Counted from the first letter of the stretch, positions 25,980 through 35,377 are shown. The stretch: DNA of 64,000 bases from Pseudomonas brassicacearum (GCF_003732225.1 NZ_MOBJ01000006.1:248001-312000), one strand, 5' to 3'. Notes: generated by a model from the letters alone, not told the origin. Numbers and translations: made by a program.

Positions 25980-26959
25980 GCACTGATCACCCGAAAAAAC
26001 TCTGTGGAGTGCTACTGGCAATGGCCGTAGCGGCCGGGCTGCAGGGATGTGACAAGCCGGCGGCAGAGGCCACCCCGCCAGTGAGTGCGCAGGCGCACTA
26101 CGAACCGGTCAAGATCGAGCATCCTCTGGGCACAACCGTGGTGACCAAACTACCCGAGCGCGTAGTGGCTTTCGATATGAGCGAGCTCGATACACTCGAT
26201 CAGTTGGGGGCACCGGTGGTGGGCATCGCCAAGGACTACGTCACCAGCTTTCTCACTAAATACCGTGACGACTCGAATGTTATGGATGTAGGAGCGACTG
26301 TTCAGCCCAATCTCGAGCGGTTGCATGCGCTCAAGCCCGACCTGATTCTGATCTCTCCGCTCCAGGCACAAAGCTATAAGGAACTCAGCCAGATCGCCCC
26401 GACCGTCTACGACGACGTGGACCTGACCAACAAACAAGGCAATATCATCAGCACAGCCAAGGCGCATTTGACCCTCTTGGGACGCATCCTCGGCAAAGAG
26501 GAACTGGCCCGCCAGAAAGTCGCAGAAATGGAAGCCAAGGTGGAACAGACCCGCCGTGTCACCGAAGGACGTCCGGAGAAAGCCTTGATCGTGCTGCATA
26601 ACAACGGCGCCTTCACCTCCTACGGCGTGAAGTCGCGCTACGGCTTTATCTTCGACACCTTGGGCGTGAAACCGGCCAGTACTGACATCGAAGCCGGTTT
26701 GCATGGACAGCCGATTTCCAATGAGTTTATCCAGCAGGCCGATCCCGACATTCTCTATGTCATCGACCGCACCGCGGTGATGGAGCATCGTCCGGCACTG
26801 GACATCAAGAGCCTGGATAACCCGCTGCTGCGCAAGACCAAGGCCTGGAACAACGGCCGTGTAATCTTTGTCGATGCTCAGACCTGGTATCTGTGTACCG
26901 CCAGCGTGACCTGTCTCAATCGAATGGCTGACGAGGTGGTTCAGGGCTACAAGGGCTGA
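25976..26959 (+). CDS. Periplasmic ferric-siderophore-binding lipoprotein
   Basis: The product has 327 residues. The signal peptide ends in the lipobox LQGC (C25), so the protein is likely tethered to the inner membrane. The mature part is a class III (TroA/FepB-fold) binding protein related to FatB/CeuE/BauB, with VVTKLPERVVAFDMSELDTLDQL and LERLHALKPDLILISP. It hands ferric siderophore from the outer-membrane receptor to the permease. The start overlaps the ATPase stop (ATGA), and the gene is closed by a strong terminator. Confidence 0.88.
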   Translation: MSTDHPKKLCGVLLAMAVAAGLQGCDKPAAEATPPVSAQAHYEPVKIEHPLGTTVVTKLPERVVAFDMSELDTLDQLGAPVVGIAKDYVTSFLTKYRDDSNVMDVGATVQPNLERLHALKPDLILISPLQAQSYKELSQIAPTVYDDVDLTNKQGNIISTAKAHLTLLGRILGKEELARQKVAEMEAKVEQTRRVTEGRPEKALIVLHNNGAFTSYGVKSRYGFIFDTLGVKPASTDIEAGLHGQPISNEFIQQADPDILYVIDRTAVMEHRPALDIKSLDNPLLRKTKAWNNGRVIFVDAQTWYLCTASVTCLNRMADEVVQGYKG

Positions 26960-26981
26960 CGTCGTGACGTGTATCTGCAGC

Positions 26982-27021
26982 ACAAAGGGCTGGTCCTGTT
27001 CAGGCGCCAGCCCTTTTTGTG
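26982..27021 (+). terminator. Rho-independent terminator after the siderophore uptake operon
   Basis: The arms AAAGGGCTGG and CCAGCCCTTTTT enclose a short loop, and a run of T follows. It lies 23 bp after the binding-protein stop and separates the operon from the receptor gene. Confidence 0.75.
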
Positions 27022-27073
27022 GATGGTGTAGCGGGCGACCTGATCCAGACCCTTGGAGTGTTCTCAGCGTAAC

Positions 27074-27100
27074 GAATGTAAATATTTATCATTTAGATTG
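27074..27100 (+). promoter_or_regulatory. AT-rich Fur-like/iron-responsive promoter site before the receptor
   Basis: TGTAAATATTTATCATTTAG lies ~70-95 bp upstream of the receptor start. It contains an ATTTATCATT core close to the Fur half-site ATAATCATT. A sigma-factor promoter could overlap it; I cannot place -35/-10 boxes with confidence. Confidence 0.35.
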
Positions 27101-27169
27101 AGGATTTGACGTTCTGGTACGGAAACCTAGTGAATGCACTCCAATTCTTTGCATCGAAAGGAATCCAGC

Positions 27170-29446
27170 ATGTCGGAACACGGTCGCCCACATAGCGCCA
27201 ACCCTGATTCATCGCAGGCTACACAACGCGCTTTTTCGTTTACCTTGAATCGTACTTTCTCTGCCGTACAGATGGCGCTGTTGCTAGGGCTGACCGGAGG
27301 CTCGATGGCTGTGGCCGCTGCGCCTGCCCTTGAGCCGTCAACGCAGTCTCCGGCGGGCACTGGCGAAGGTAGCCTTGTCCTGTCTGAAACAACGGTGGAG
27401 GGCACTATGGGCGCATCTGCCGACCTGCCGCCGGCGTATGCGGGCGGCCAGGTTGCCACTGGCAGTCGAGTCGGGCTGCTGGGCACCAAGGACTTTATGG
27501 AGACTCCCTTCAGCGCCATCAGCTACACCGATGACTTCGTGCGCAACCACCAGGCGAAGGACATCGGTTCGGTAATCGGCGCAACCGATCCATCGGTGAA
27601 CGTCCCGTCCAAACGGGCCATCATCGAAACCTTCTTCATTCGTGGCTTCAATACTTCCGCCAACGACATCACCTACAACGGCCTGATCGGTATGGCGCCG
27701 AACCTGCGTGGCGCGACCGAGCTGGCCGAGCGCATCGAAGTGCTCAAGGGCCCGTCCGCTCTGCTGAACGGCATGCCACCAGATGGCAGCGTCGCAGGCA
27801 GCATCAATATGGTGCCCAAGCGCGCAGGCGACGAACCCCTGACGCGGCTGACGACCTCTTTTGAATCCAATGGTTTATACGGTGCGCATGCCGACGTGGG
27901 TCGGCGCTTTGGCGATCAGAATCAGTTTGGTATCCGCTACAACGGGGTGTACCGCGACGGCGACACCGCCGTGGACGATCAGAAACAAAACATGCAGCTC
28001 AATGCGCTGGGCCTGGACTGGCGCGCCGAGCGCATCCGCCTGTCGTTGGACGCCTACAAGCAACGTGAACATCTGGAGGGCGCCAACTATTTCGGTATTG
28101 CCTCGATCAACCCTAAGGTCACCAGCGTACCCCGCGCGAAGAAGGGTGATTACGCGCTGGCACCTGACTGGGCATATACCACCAACGACACCGAAACCTT
28201 CTTGCTCAGAGGCGAGGTCGATTTGAATGACTCGCTCACCGCCTTTGCGGCCTATGGGCAGAGGGACGGTGGCCGCAACGCCCTGATGACGCGCGACACG
28301 CTGGTCAACAACGCCGGTGATATCAATGTTCTGGCTTATCGCTCGGATGGGCAGGGCACCCAGAAATCGGGCGAGGCTGGCCTGAAGGGCCGCTTCGACA
28401 CCGGCCCCGTAGGCCACGAATGGTCGCTGGCGGCCACTCAGTACAAGTCGGAGATGAGCTACAAGGATCTTCAGATACCCAACTACGTGACCACCAACTA
28501 CTACAACCTCGACTTCGGCCCAACGCCGCCCTTGGGCAAATTTGGTGCTGTCACCTCCCGGACCGAAGACAAGCTGGGCAGTGTTGCTTTGCTCGATACC
28601 CTTTCGTTCCTTGATGGCCGTATCCAATGGACGCTGGGCTTGCGGAATCAGACAGTAGAAAGCTCAAACCTGACCCCGGATCGGGTCAAGACTTCCCATT
28701 ATGACGAGAGCCGTGTTTCGCCGGCTACCGCGTTGCTGGTCAAGGTGACCGACGATGTATCGGTCTACGCGAACTACATCGAAGGTCTGTCTAAGGGGGG
28801 GACGGCTCCGACGACGGCAGCCAACCCGGGTGAAATCCTGAGCCCGATTCAGACAAAGCAGTATGAAGTGGGCGCCAAGCTTGACCTGGGTACGTTCGCC
28901 ACCACGTTGGCCGTGTTCCAGATCGAAAAACCCAGCACCTTTACCGACCCGATCACCAACATTTTTGGCGTCAATGGTGAGCAGCGCAACCGCGGCGTGG
29001 AATGGAGCTTCTTCGGTGAGGCCCAACCAGATCTGCGTTTGATGGGCGGTGTTTCCTACACGCAGGCGGTGTTGACGAAGGCGCTGGTAGCGGCGAACGA
29101 AGGCAATCAGGTGACCGGCGTTCCGAAGATCATCGCCAAGCTGGGGGCCGAGTACGACCTGGAGATGGTTCCTGGGTTGACCCTGACCGCAGGCACGAAC
29201 TACGTAGGCAGCCGCTACGTCACGGACGACCATCGGATGGAGTTGCCGTCTTACACCGTTTTCGATGTGGGCGGTCGGTACACCACCAAAGTCATGTCCA
29301 AACCTGTGACCTTACGGGCTAACGTAGAGAATATCGCCAACCGGGCATACTGGATCGGTTCCTACAGCGGCGGCGACGGCAGTGGCCTGTCCGGCGGCCT
29401 GGGCGCTCCACGTACCCTTCAGCTTTCAGCATCGGTTGATTTCTGA
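27170..29446 (+). CDS. TonB-dependent ferric siderophore receptor
   Basis: The product has 758 residues: signal peptide, plug domain (about 75-220, with IIETFFIRGFNT and ERIEVLKGPSALLNG), and a 22-strand barrel ending in …RTLQLSASVDF with terminal Phe, the normal BAM signal. It belongs to the FhuE/FoxA-like siderophore receptor group and should import ferric pseudomonine. The pre-plug part is short and holds no secretin/TonB N-terminal signalling domain. I chose ATG 27170 because AAAGGA precedes it; ATG 27134 would add 12 residues. It is transcribed alone between two terminators. Confidence 0.9.
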   Translation: MSEHGRPHSANPDSSQATQRAFSFTLNRTFSAVQMALLLGLTGGSMAVAAAPALEPSTQSPAGTGEGSLVLSETTVEGTMGASADLPPAYAGGQVATGSRVGLLGTKDFMETPFSAISYTDDFVRNHQAKDIGSVIGATDPSVNVPSKRAIIETFFIRGFNTSANDITYNGLIGMAPNLRGATELAERIEVLKGPSALLNGMPPDGSVAGSINMVPKRAGDEPLTRLTTSFESNGLYGAHADVGRRFGDQNQFGIRYNGVYRDGDTAVDDQKQNMQLNALGLDWRAERIRLSLDAYKQREHLEGANYFGIASINPKVTSVPRAKKGDYALAPDWAYTTNDTETFLLRGEVDLNDSLTAFAAYGQRDGGRNALMTRDTLVNNAGDINVLAYRSDGQGTQKSGEAGLKGRFDTGPVGHEWSLAATQYKSEMSYKDLQIPNYVTTNYYNLDFGPTPPLGKFGAVTSRTEDKLGSVALLDTLSFLDGRIQWTLGLRNQTVESSNLTPDRVKTSHYDESRVSPATALLVKVTDDVSVYANYIEGLSKGGTAPTTAANPGEILSPIQTKQYEVGAKLDLGTFATTLAVFQIEKPSTFTDPITNIFGVNGEQRNRGVEWSFFGEAQPDLRLMGGVSYTQAVLTKALVAANEGNQVTGVPKIIAKLGAEYDLEMVPGLTLTAGTNYVGSRYVTDDHRMELPSYTVFDVGGRYTTKVMSKPVTLRANVENIANRAYWIGSYSGGDGSGLSGGLGAPRTLQLSASVDF

Positions 29447-29537
29447 CAGTCGGCCAGCCTAGAGGCAGGGGAGAGTTCTGCGACTTTCTCCGGTCTTGGC
29501 GGTACGACACGGCACGCTGGAATTCTCGCTGGATTTA

Positions 29538-29571
29538 ACGATAAAGCCTCGATTCATCGGGGCTTTATCGT
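29538..29571 (+). terminator. Terminator-like hairpin after the receptor gene
   Basis: ACGATAAAGCC and GGCTTTATCGT form an 11-bp stem, extended by C/G pairs, around an ATTCATC loop. It lies 91 bp after the receptor stop and marks the right end of the siderophore island. Confidence 0.6.
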
Positions 29572-30163
29572 GTCTGCGGGGGAGAGATCAGACGGCGTAA
29601 TCAATGACCTCTGTGCAGTCATAGAATTTCAGGGTTGCCAAAGAACATTCATATTTGCCCCCGCTCGCATCGGGTGTACGAGTGATCGCTAATGGCGATT
29701 TCTGACAGAACACCAAGACGGTACAGGGTAGTTTTCAGTGTAACTCCAGATGGGAATTGGGTGAGCTCTGGTAGCAAAGATTGGTGCAGCAAAGCTCTAG
29801 GAGGAGAGGCGGCATCCAGGTTCAGCTTTATGAATGGAAAAACGTGCGGTTGGACGGCTGCTGGCGCAGCCGACCATCGATTGACTCATTGGGCTTTCCA
29901 AAAAAGGTCAGGCCGCTGGGATCAGCGCTGCCGCGTCGATATCGAAGGCGCTTGGCCAATCGTTGAGAGTCGCAGAGAAGCGTTGATCAATGGTCGCAAT
30001 AAGGCATCGAGTGAGGCCATCGTTGTCGACCATTACAAGGTATGCGCGATAAACCTAGAGTCAATTAGGCACTTAATATAGCGTTGGTAGGTTCAGGGAT
30101 ATCGCGGGCAAACCTACGAAGTAATGCCTTGCAGGTGGGCAGTGGTGATGAGTCAGTCAACAA
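29572..30163. other. Gene-poor stretch with decayed coding remnants
   Basis: I find no convincing intact gene. On the minus strand, a short frame ending at 29588 reads …GGKYECSLATLKFYDC and a few more codons, with a protein-like composition, but an in-frame stop precedes it, so it may be the tail of a decayed gene. A 129-codon plus-strand frame (29692-30081) has no ribosome site and odd composition. Confidence 0.4.
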
Positions 30164-30547
30164 TCACTCCGTCAGGCTTACCTGCGCGGCCTCGTCAAAC
30201 TTCAACCGGGCCGTTTCAACCTCAGGCAATTTGTCGAGTGTCCATTTATGCAATTCGCGAAATGGCTGCTGCAGTGTTCGACCAAGTTGGGTGATCTCAT
30301 ACTGGACTGCCACGGGCGAAAACGAGATGACCTGGCGCGAGACGAGTCCATTTCGTTCCAGTCGACGCAGGCACTGTGTCAGTGCTTTCTGAGTGACGCC
30401 CTCCAGGCGACGCCTGATGGCGTTAAAACGGTGCGGCCCGTCATCAAGTACCGCCAGAACCATCATCGACCACTTGTCTGCGATTTGGTCGAACAGCGCC
30501 CGGCTTGGGCACTCCGACGAAAAACACTGCGGCTTTAATTCCAGCAT
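30164..30547 (-). CDS. HxlR-family transcriptional regulator
   Basis: The product has 127 residues. It is a winged-helix HxlR/MarR-like regulator: CPSRALFDQIADKWSMMVLAVLDDGPHRFNAI, then LEGVTQKALTQCLRRLERNGLV as the recognition region. The N-terminal Cys residues (C8, C13) could act as redox or electrophile sensors, as in HypR/QorR relatives. It is divergent from the Old Yellow Enzyme gene with 102 bp between starts, the usual arrangement for a regulator of a reductase that detoxifies quinones or electrophiles. Control of that neighbour is inferred. Confidence 0.85.
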   Translation of the reverse strand: MLELKPQCFSSECPSRALFDQIADKWSMMVLAVLDDGPHRFNAIRRRLEGVTQKALTQCLRRLERNGLVSRQVISFSPVAVQYEITQLGRTLQQPFRELHKWTLDKLPEVETARLKFDEAAQVSLTE

Positions 30548-30649
30548 CGAAGTTTCCTCATGTATACCTAGGCGACTTTAGGTGCCTAATTGACATTTGG
30601 TTTACAAAATATACTTATATGGCTTCCAAAAGCAAATGGAGTCCATCCG

Positions 30650-31768
30650 ATGTCAAACCCTGAAACCAGCATTTTATTTCGTCCTTTTTCGATCCGGTCG
30701 CTTGAACTGAAAAACCGGATTGTCATGGCGCCAATGACGCGTCTGTTCTCACCCGAAGGCATCCCGGGTGAAGCGAGCACTGCCTACTACCGGCGGCGGG
30801 CAGAGGGACGTGTCGGGCTGATTTTGTCGGAAGGCACCGTGATTGATCGCCCAGCATCGCGCAATGATTCTGGCATTCCTTTTTTTCACGGCGAAGCGGC
30901 GCTGGCTGGGTGGAAAAACGTGATCGATGCGGTCCACAACGCTGGCGGGCGCATGGCACCGCAGATCTGGCACACCGGTGCCACGCGTTACATCAACGAC
31001 TGGGAGCCAGATGCGCCAGTGGAAAGCCCGTCGGGCCTTGATTCGCCAGGTGACCTGCGTGGTGTGGCGATGAGTGAAGAGGACATTGCCGACACGGTAG
31101 CAGCGTTCGCCAAGGCCGCAGCGGATGCCAAACGACTGGGCTTCGATACCGTTGAGATCCACGGAGCCCATGGTTATTTGATCGATCAGTTTTTCTGGTC
31201 TGGTACCAATCTGCGCACCGACCGCTACGGCGGCCCGACGATCAAGGAACGCTCGCGTTTTGCCAGTGAGATAGTGTCTGCTGTTCGTCATGCTGTTGGC
31301 CCTGAATTCCCGATCATCATGCGTGTCAGCCAGTGGAAGCAACAGGATTACGGAGTACGCGTCGCTGAAACGCCAGCTGTGATGGAAGACTGGCTGTTGC
31401 CATTAGTCGAGGCTGGTGTCGACGTCCTGCACTGCTCACAACGCCGCTTCTGGGAACCTGAGTTCCCCGAGATTGACGGTGAGAACGGCCTGAACTGCGC
31501 GGGCTGGGCGAAGAAAGTAACCGGGGCCGCGACCATCAGTGTTGGTTCGGTTGGGCTAGAAAATGATGTTACTAATGCCTTCGCCGGCAAGGGATCAACC
31601 CCTGCGAGTTTGGATCGGCTCGTCGAACGCATGGAGCGCGAAGAGTTTGATCTGATCGCTGTAGGGCGTGTTCTGCTGAGTGACAAGGATTGGGCCGCCA
31701 AAGTTGAAAAAGGCGATTACGCAGACCTAAAGGGCTTCAATCCGGCATCTTTAGCCGAATTGGTTTGA
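30650..31768 (+). CDS. NADH:flavin oxidoreductase (Old Yellow Enzyme family)
   Basis: The product has 372 residues: a FMN-binding TIM barrel with the family start LFRPFSIRSLELKNRIVMAPMTR, the substrate His region VEIHGAHGYLIDQFFW, and LIAVGRVLLSD near the C-terminus for FMN phosphate binding. It probably reduces activated alkenes, quinones or nitro compounds using NAD(P)H in the cytosol. ATG 30650 is preceded by GGAG; a longer frame from 30590 lacks homology. It is divergently paired with the HxlR regulator. Confidence 0.88.
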   Translation: MSNPETSILFRPFSIRSLELKNRIVMAPMTRLFSPEGIPGEASTAYYRRRAEGRVGLILSEGTVIDRPASRNDSGIPFFHGEAALAGWKNVIDAVHNAGGRMAPQIWHTGATRYINDWEPDAPVESPSGLDSPGDLRGVAMSEEDIADTVAAFAKAAADAKRLGFDTVEIHGAHGYLIDQFFWSGTNLRTDRYGGPTIKERSRFASEIVSAVRHAVGPEFPIIMRVSQWKQQDYGVRVAETPAVMEDWLLPLVEAGVDVLHCSQRRFWEPEFPEIDGENGLNCAGWAKKVTGAATISVGSVGLENDVTNAFAGKGSTPASLDRLVERMEREEFDLIAVGRVLLSDKDWAAKVEKGDYADLKGFNPASLAELV

Positions 31769-32312
31769 GCCTTACAGCTGAGTGGAGAGTTTCATGCCAC
31801 AAAGGTTTTAGTCTGAAGGAATCAGAGGTCTAGCCTCGGATGTTGCGAGGTCGAGATCGTAATCTGTTGTTGAGTGCGCCATGACTGTTTCAATGACCGA
31901 ACAGGTTAAGGCCGCTCAACACCCGCGTAAATTAATATTGCGTTGCGGTGCGGCCTGGGCATTTACGCGCAGGCTGCATAGCGTCGCCGATTAATGTAGC
32001 GCTAGATTTTTCGTGGCTATCTAGGCCTTTCGGGAGCAGCCTTGATTAAGGTGTAATGCGATGCTTGGGCTACGGCGCGACGTTGTGTCCGGTCATTTAG
32101 TTAGTCGGCAATGCGTAAAGTTGCTTAGAGTCGGTACGCTGAAACTAGGCTAGCGGAGCAGGCAAGTTGAGAGGAGGGGAGACGCACCGCTTAATGCTTA
32201 TTCATTTCTGGAATAAGCATAATAAAATATATTTCTTGAGTGCATTAGCCATTCTGCTACATTGTGGTTACCGGACCGCCGGATATGTTTAACCTTATTT
32301 TATGGTACGACT
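31769..32312. other. Intergenic stretch without recognisable gene
   Basis: There is no long open frame on either strand, and many stops. The AT content rises toward the right end (32190-32260), where an inverted repeat and a possible promoter lie. Confidence 0.5.
32196..32222. repeat. Perfect 10-bp inverted repeat, operator or hairpin
   Basis: ATGCTTATTC and GAATAAGCAT are exact inverted copies separated by 7 bp. AATAAAATATATTTCTTGAG follows, which is AT-rich like a promoter. It lies ~90 bp before the small frame at 32313. Confidence 0.5.
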
Positions 32313-32525
32313 ATGTCCGGCGCCCGAATCTTACAAATCAGCCTTGAGGCTCTGTCTTATGATAGAGCTCAGGTCGCGATTTCTCACTCCGGCAATATCC
32401 GCATCAGTCCTTGTGCCTCCATTGCCGTTCCATTCGTTACCGGCAAACCTCTTCCTTGTCAGGCCAACAGCGAAGCCTGCAGTGCAATCAGCGAAGGCTT
32501 GGCGTTTCTGCTCTACGCCATGTGA
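32313..32525 (+). CDS. Small hypothetical protein
   Basis: A 70-codon frame begins at an ATG (MSGARILQISLEALSYDRAQ…) in an AT-rich promoter-like context. The composition is plausible (Ser/Ala-rich, four Cys), but I see no strong ribosome site and recognise no family. It could be chance. Confidence 0.25.
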   Translation: MSGARILQISLEALSYDRAQVAISHSGNIRISPCASIAVPFVTGKPLPCQANSEACSAISEGLAFLLYAM

Positions 32526-32662
32526 AGCTTCGCTGCTGGTCATTTCAATACCGTAAGTCTAGCCAGTCATCTTCAAGTAATGCCCTGGTTCCATAGGGTT
32601 ATGGCTTGGAGAGTGAGTGATTGGGCGTCTGTACAGAACAATACTTATCGCGACTTACTACA

Positions 32663-33001
32663 ATGCCAAACTATTTGGATGAAGCTCATCGAGCTGAAAT
32701 TGTTAAGCTGAGCACTACAGTTACCAGTCAAACCGAATAGCCCACCTGGCTTTTGCTTGTTGGCTTCTATCTGGCCTGGGCTGTCGTTGCTTTTTATGGG
32801 CAGGCATTTGGCGAAGTATTCACCATTGTTCTGTTTATTCCATTGGTCGTGCTCTGGCTGTCGATGGTGTGGGCAGTTCATATGCTAAGTGTTGCCGTGG
32901 TGCTGACCTTGGTTGAACAATACAGCGCCTTGTCCCCGCCATCCTGCCAGGCAATAAAAACACTAAAGCCAATCTGGGCGTCGGAAAATGATACGTTTTG
33001 A
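32663..33001 (+). pseudogene. Truncated, stop-interrupted membrane protein, fatty acid desaturase-like N-terminus
   Basis: The frame begins MPNYLDEAHRAEIVKLSTTV, meets TAG at 32738-32740 where TGG (Trp) would fit, and resumes with PTWLLLVGFYLAWAVVAFYG and a second hydrophobic stretch. This resembles the start of bacterial fatty acid desaturases, which carry an N-terminal PTW…LLL helix and a His-box after the second helix. No His-box is present, and the frame runs into the start of the ABC gene. The family call is from memory of the pattern; the interruption is seen directly. Confidence 0.45.
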
Positions 33002-34019
33002 AGCCATCAAGAAAACTCATAAAGGCAGCCCGCGAATGGCCGTGAGCGATTTAACGCTTCATGTCCGGGAGGGGGAGATCTGCGTATTTGTCGGGCCAAG
33101 CGGGTGTGGCAAAACGACTATCTTGCGAATGATCAATAGGCTGGATACCCAGGACAGTGGTCGCATCTGTGTCAATGGAGTAGCGACCGATGAGCTTGAC
33201 GTCGTTACGCTACGCCGCGGCATTGGTTTCATGATGCAGAGCGCAGCCTTATTTCCTCACCAGACGGTTGCAGAAAATATTGGCGCCGTGCCGCGGCTCT
33301 TGGGCTGGAGCAAGCACAAAATCCGCCAGCGCGTGAGCGAGCTTATTTCCCTGGTTGGACTTCAGCCGGAATTTCTTGACCGGTATCCTAATCAGCTGTC
33401 GGGCGGGCAGCAAAGTCGTGTCGCTCTGGCGAGGGCATTGGCCTCGGACCCACCGGTTGTATTGATGGACGAACCCTTTGCCGCACTTGATCCGGTGATA
33501 CGCGAGCGGCTGCAGGACGAACTGGTTGCGCTTCAGAGGCGTTTGCATAAAACCATTATTCTGGTGACCCACGATATGGAGGAGGCCATCAAGATTGGTG
33601 ACCGGATTGCCATCTTCGAGGGCGAAGGAAAGCTTGTTCAGTTCGACACACCTCACAATATCCTTGCCCATCCTGCCACCGAGTTTGTGAAGAACTTTAT
33701 CGGTAAAGATCCGCTGTTAAAAAGACTTTCGCTGATGAAGGTTTCTGATCTTCCAGCGGATGAGATCAATTGCGAGTTCAAACTTCTGGTGGATGATAAG
33801 TCCAATCCGTTGAAATGGGTCAGTGAATCGGACGTGCCTGTTCCCGAGCTGACAACGGTGTCGAGTAACGACTCGTTGCATCACGCACTGGTTAAAATTC
33901 TAACGGCTCCTATCGGTGTGGTTGTTCGCGTGGACGAGGCGGGCGGTTACGAAGGTTGCCTCTCGATTGCCAGCCTTCACAGCGCACTCAATGAGCGCCG
34001 CTTCGGAAGTGCGCAATGA
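32988..34019 (+). CDS. OpuC/ProV-type quaternary amine ABC transporter ATPase
   Basis: The product has 343 residues: Walker A GPSGCGKTT, signature LSGGQQSRV, Walker B VVLMDEPFAALD and H-loop VTHD, then a C-terminal regulatory extension (~250-343) with weak CBS-like pattern as in OpuCA/OpuBA. Systems of this type import betaine, choline or carnitine. It is the first gene of a four-gene unit with ATG-overlap junctions. The codon use of this unit is more AT-rich than flanking genes. The start overlaps the tail of the broken desaturase-like frame. Confidence 0.85.
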   Translation: MIRFEAIKKTHKGSPRMAVSDLTLHVREGEICVFVGPSGCGKTTILRMINRLDTQDSGRICVNGVATDELDVVTLRRGIGFMMQSAALFPHQTVAENIGAVPRLLGWSKHKIRQRVSELISLVGLQPEFLDRYPNQLSGGQQSRVALARALASDPPVVLMDEPFAALDPVIRERLQDELVALQRRLHKTIILVTHDMEEAIKIGDRIAIFEGEGKLVQFDTPHNILAHPATEFVKNFIGKDPLLKRLSLMKVSDLPADEINCEFKLLVDDKSNPLKWVSESDVPVPELTTVSSNDSLHHALVKILTAPIGVVVRVDEAGGYEGCLSIASLHSALNERRFGSAQ

Positions 34020-34645
34020 TTGACTGGTCCTGGATCGTTGAAAACTGGCAGCAGATCGGTCAGCTGTTATTTGATCATATTCAGCTGGTGACCTTGGGCC
34101 TGTGTATAGGGATGCTATTAGCGGGCGCAATGGTGCTCTTGACGTTGTGGCAGCCAGGATTGGCGCGCCCCATGATTTATGTCAGCGGCATACTCTTTAC
34201 CATTCCGTCCCTGGCGCTGTTTATTTTGATAATGCCTTTTACCGGTTTATCCAAGACGACGGCGGTCATTGGTTTGAGCCTGTATTCCTTGCTTATTGTG
34301 TTGCAGAACACCTTGGCGGGGCTTGCGAGTAATCCCCCGGACGTATTGGAAGAAGCCCGTGCGCTAGGGTATACGCGCATGCAGAGATTCCTCGGGGTTG
34401 AACTTCCACTGGCGCTGCCTTCGTTATTGGCAGGTTTGCGAACGACCTCGGTTACATTAGTGGGGCTGGTGACCGTTACTGCCTTGATTGGTCAGGGCGG
34501 ATTAGGCCAGATGTTCATTACCGGGCTGGCTCAAAGTTTCACTACGCCTGTGGCAGTCAGCCTGGTCCTGACGGTGATGTTGGCGTTATGTTTTGATTTT
34601 CTGTTTTATTCAATAAATAAATGGCTGGTCCCTTGGGTGCGCTGA
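34016..34645 (+). CDS. Quaternary amine ABC transporter permease 1
   Basis: The product has 209 residues with five to six membrane helices of the OpuCB/ProW type. The permease signature with EARALGYTRMQRFLGVELPLALP (EAA loop) is near residue 115-137. ATGA overlaps the ATPase stop. It forms the channel with the next permease; both are short, single-domain permeases as in OpuC. Confidence 0.85.
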   Translation: MIDWSWIVENWQQIGQLLFDHIQLVTLGLCIGMLLAGAMVLLTLWQPGLARPMIYVSGILFTIPSLALFILIMPFTGLSKTTAVIGLSLYSLLIVLQNTLAGLASNPPDVLEEARALGYTRMQRFLGVELPLALPSLLAGLRTTSVTLVGLVTVTALIGQGGLGQMFITGLAQSFTTPVAVSLVLTVMLALCFDFLFYSINKWLVPWVR

Positions 34646-35328
34646 TGAGCATGATCGCAGGTGTCTACCTTTGGTTTTCTCTTCCTGACAATTGGTTGGG
34701 TGAAAGCGGAATACTGACTCGGCTGGCAGAGCATATTTATTATGTGTCTTTGAGCCTGGCTATTGCTTGTGCAATAGCGTTGCCGCTCGGCGTACTTCTG
34801 GCTAACTACCGCAAAGGCGCGCAGGTGGCGATAGGGCTGTTCAATATTGGGCGAGCATTACCTTCTCTGGGTATTGTGATACTTGCAATCATGCTCATTG
34901 GCTATGAAGCCAGCACGGTGATTATCGCATTGGTGACCGTGAGCATCCCGCCGATATTAACCAATACCTATGTTGGAATCGATCAGGTGGATTCGTCTCT
35001 GAAGCAGGCTGCCAGATCGATGGGGATGTGCAGATGGCAGATGTTTATTCAGCTCGAGTTGCCGCTGGCTTTTCCGCTGATCTTTTCTGGATTCCGATCA
35101 GCCCTGGTGCAACTTATCGCAACAGCCACCATCGCTGCGTATGCAGGGTTCGGCGGGCTGGGCAGGTTTCTTATTGATGGACTGGGCCGAAATGATACGC
35201 CGCAAATTATTGGCGGCGCACTGGTGGTGTCGGCACTTGCGATTGTCAGCGAGTGGGTGTGCTCGATGATAGACACACTCATGGTTCGAAAATGGCGAGC
35301 GAATGATGTTGAACTGAGTGCTACATGA
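34645..35328 (+). CDS. Quaternary amine ABC transporter permease 2
   Basis: The product has 227 residues, again OpuCB/OpuCD-like, with the EAA-type loop QAARSMGMCRWQMFIQLELP. I chose ATG 34645, which overlaps the previous stop (TGATG); an ATG at 34621 would start inside the upstream gene and add 8 residues. It is the second half of the membrane channel. Confidence 0.85.
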   Translation: MSMIAGVYLWFSLPDNWLGESGILTRLAEHIYYVSLSLAIACAIALPLGVLLANYRKGAQVAIGLFNIGRALPSLGIVILAIMLIGYEASTVIIALVTVSIPPILTNTYVGIDQVDSSLKQAARSMGMCRWQMFIQLELPLAFPLIFSGFRSALVQLIATATIAAYAGFGGLGRFLIDGLGRNDTPQIIGGALVVSALAIVSEWVCSMIDTLMVRKWRANDVELSAT

Positions 35329-35377
35329 TCATGGGCATTTGAAAGTGCGTATTAATTCTGCAGAGGTGCAAATCAAA

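Noticed and set aside
29692..30081. 129-codon plus-strand frame
   Set aside because: No ribosome site, Trp/Arg/Cys-rich composition, no family pattern.
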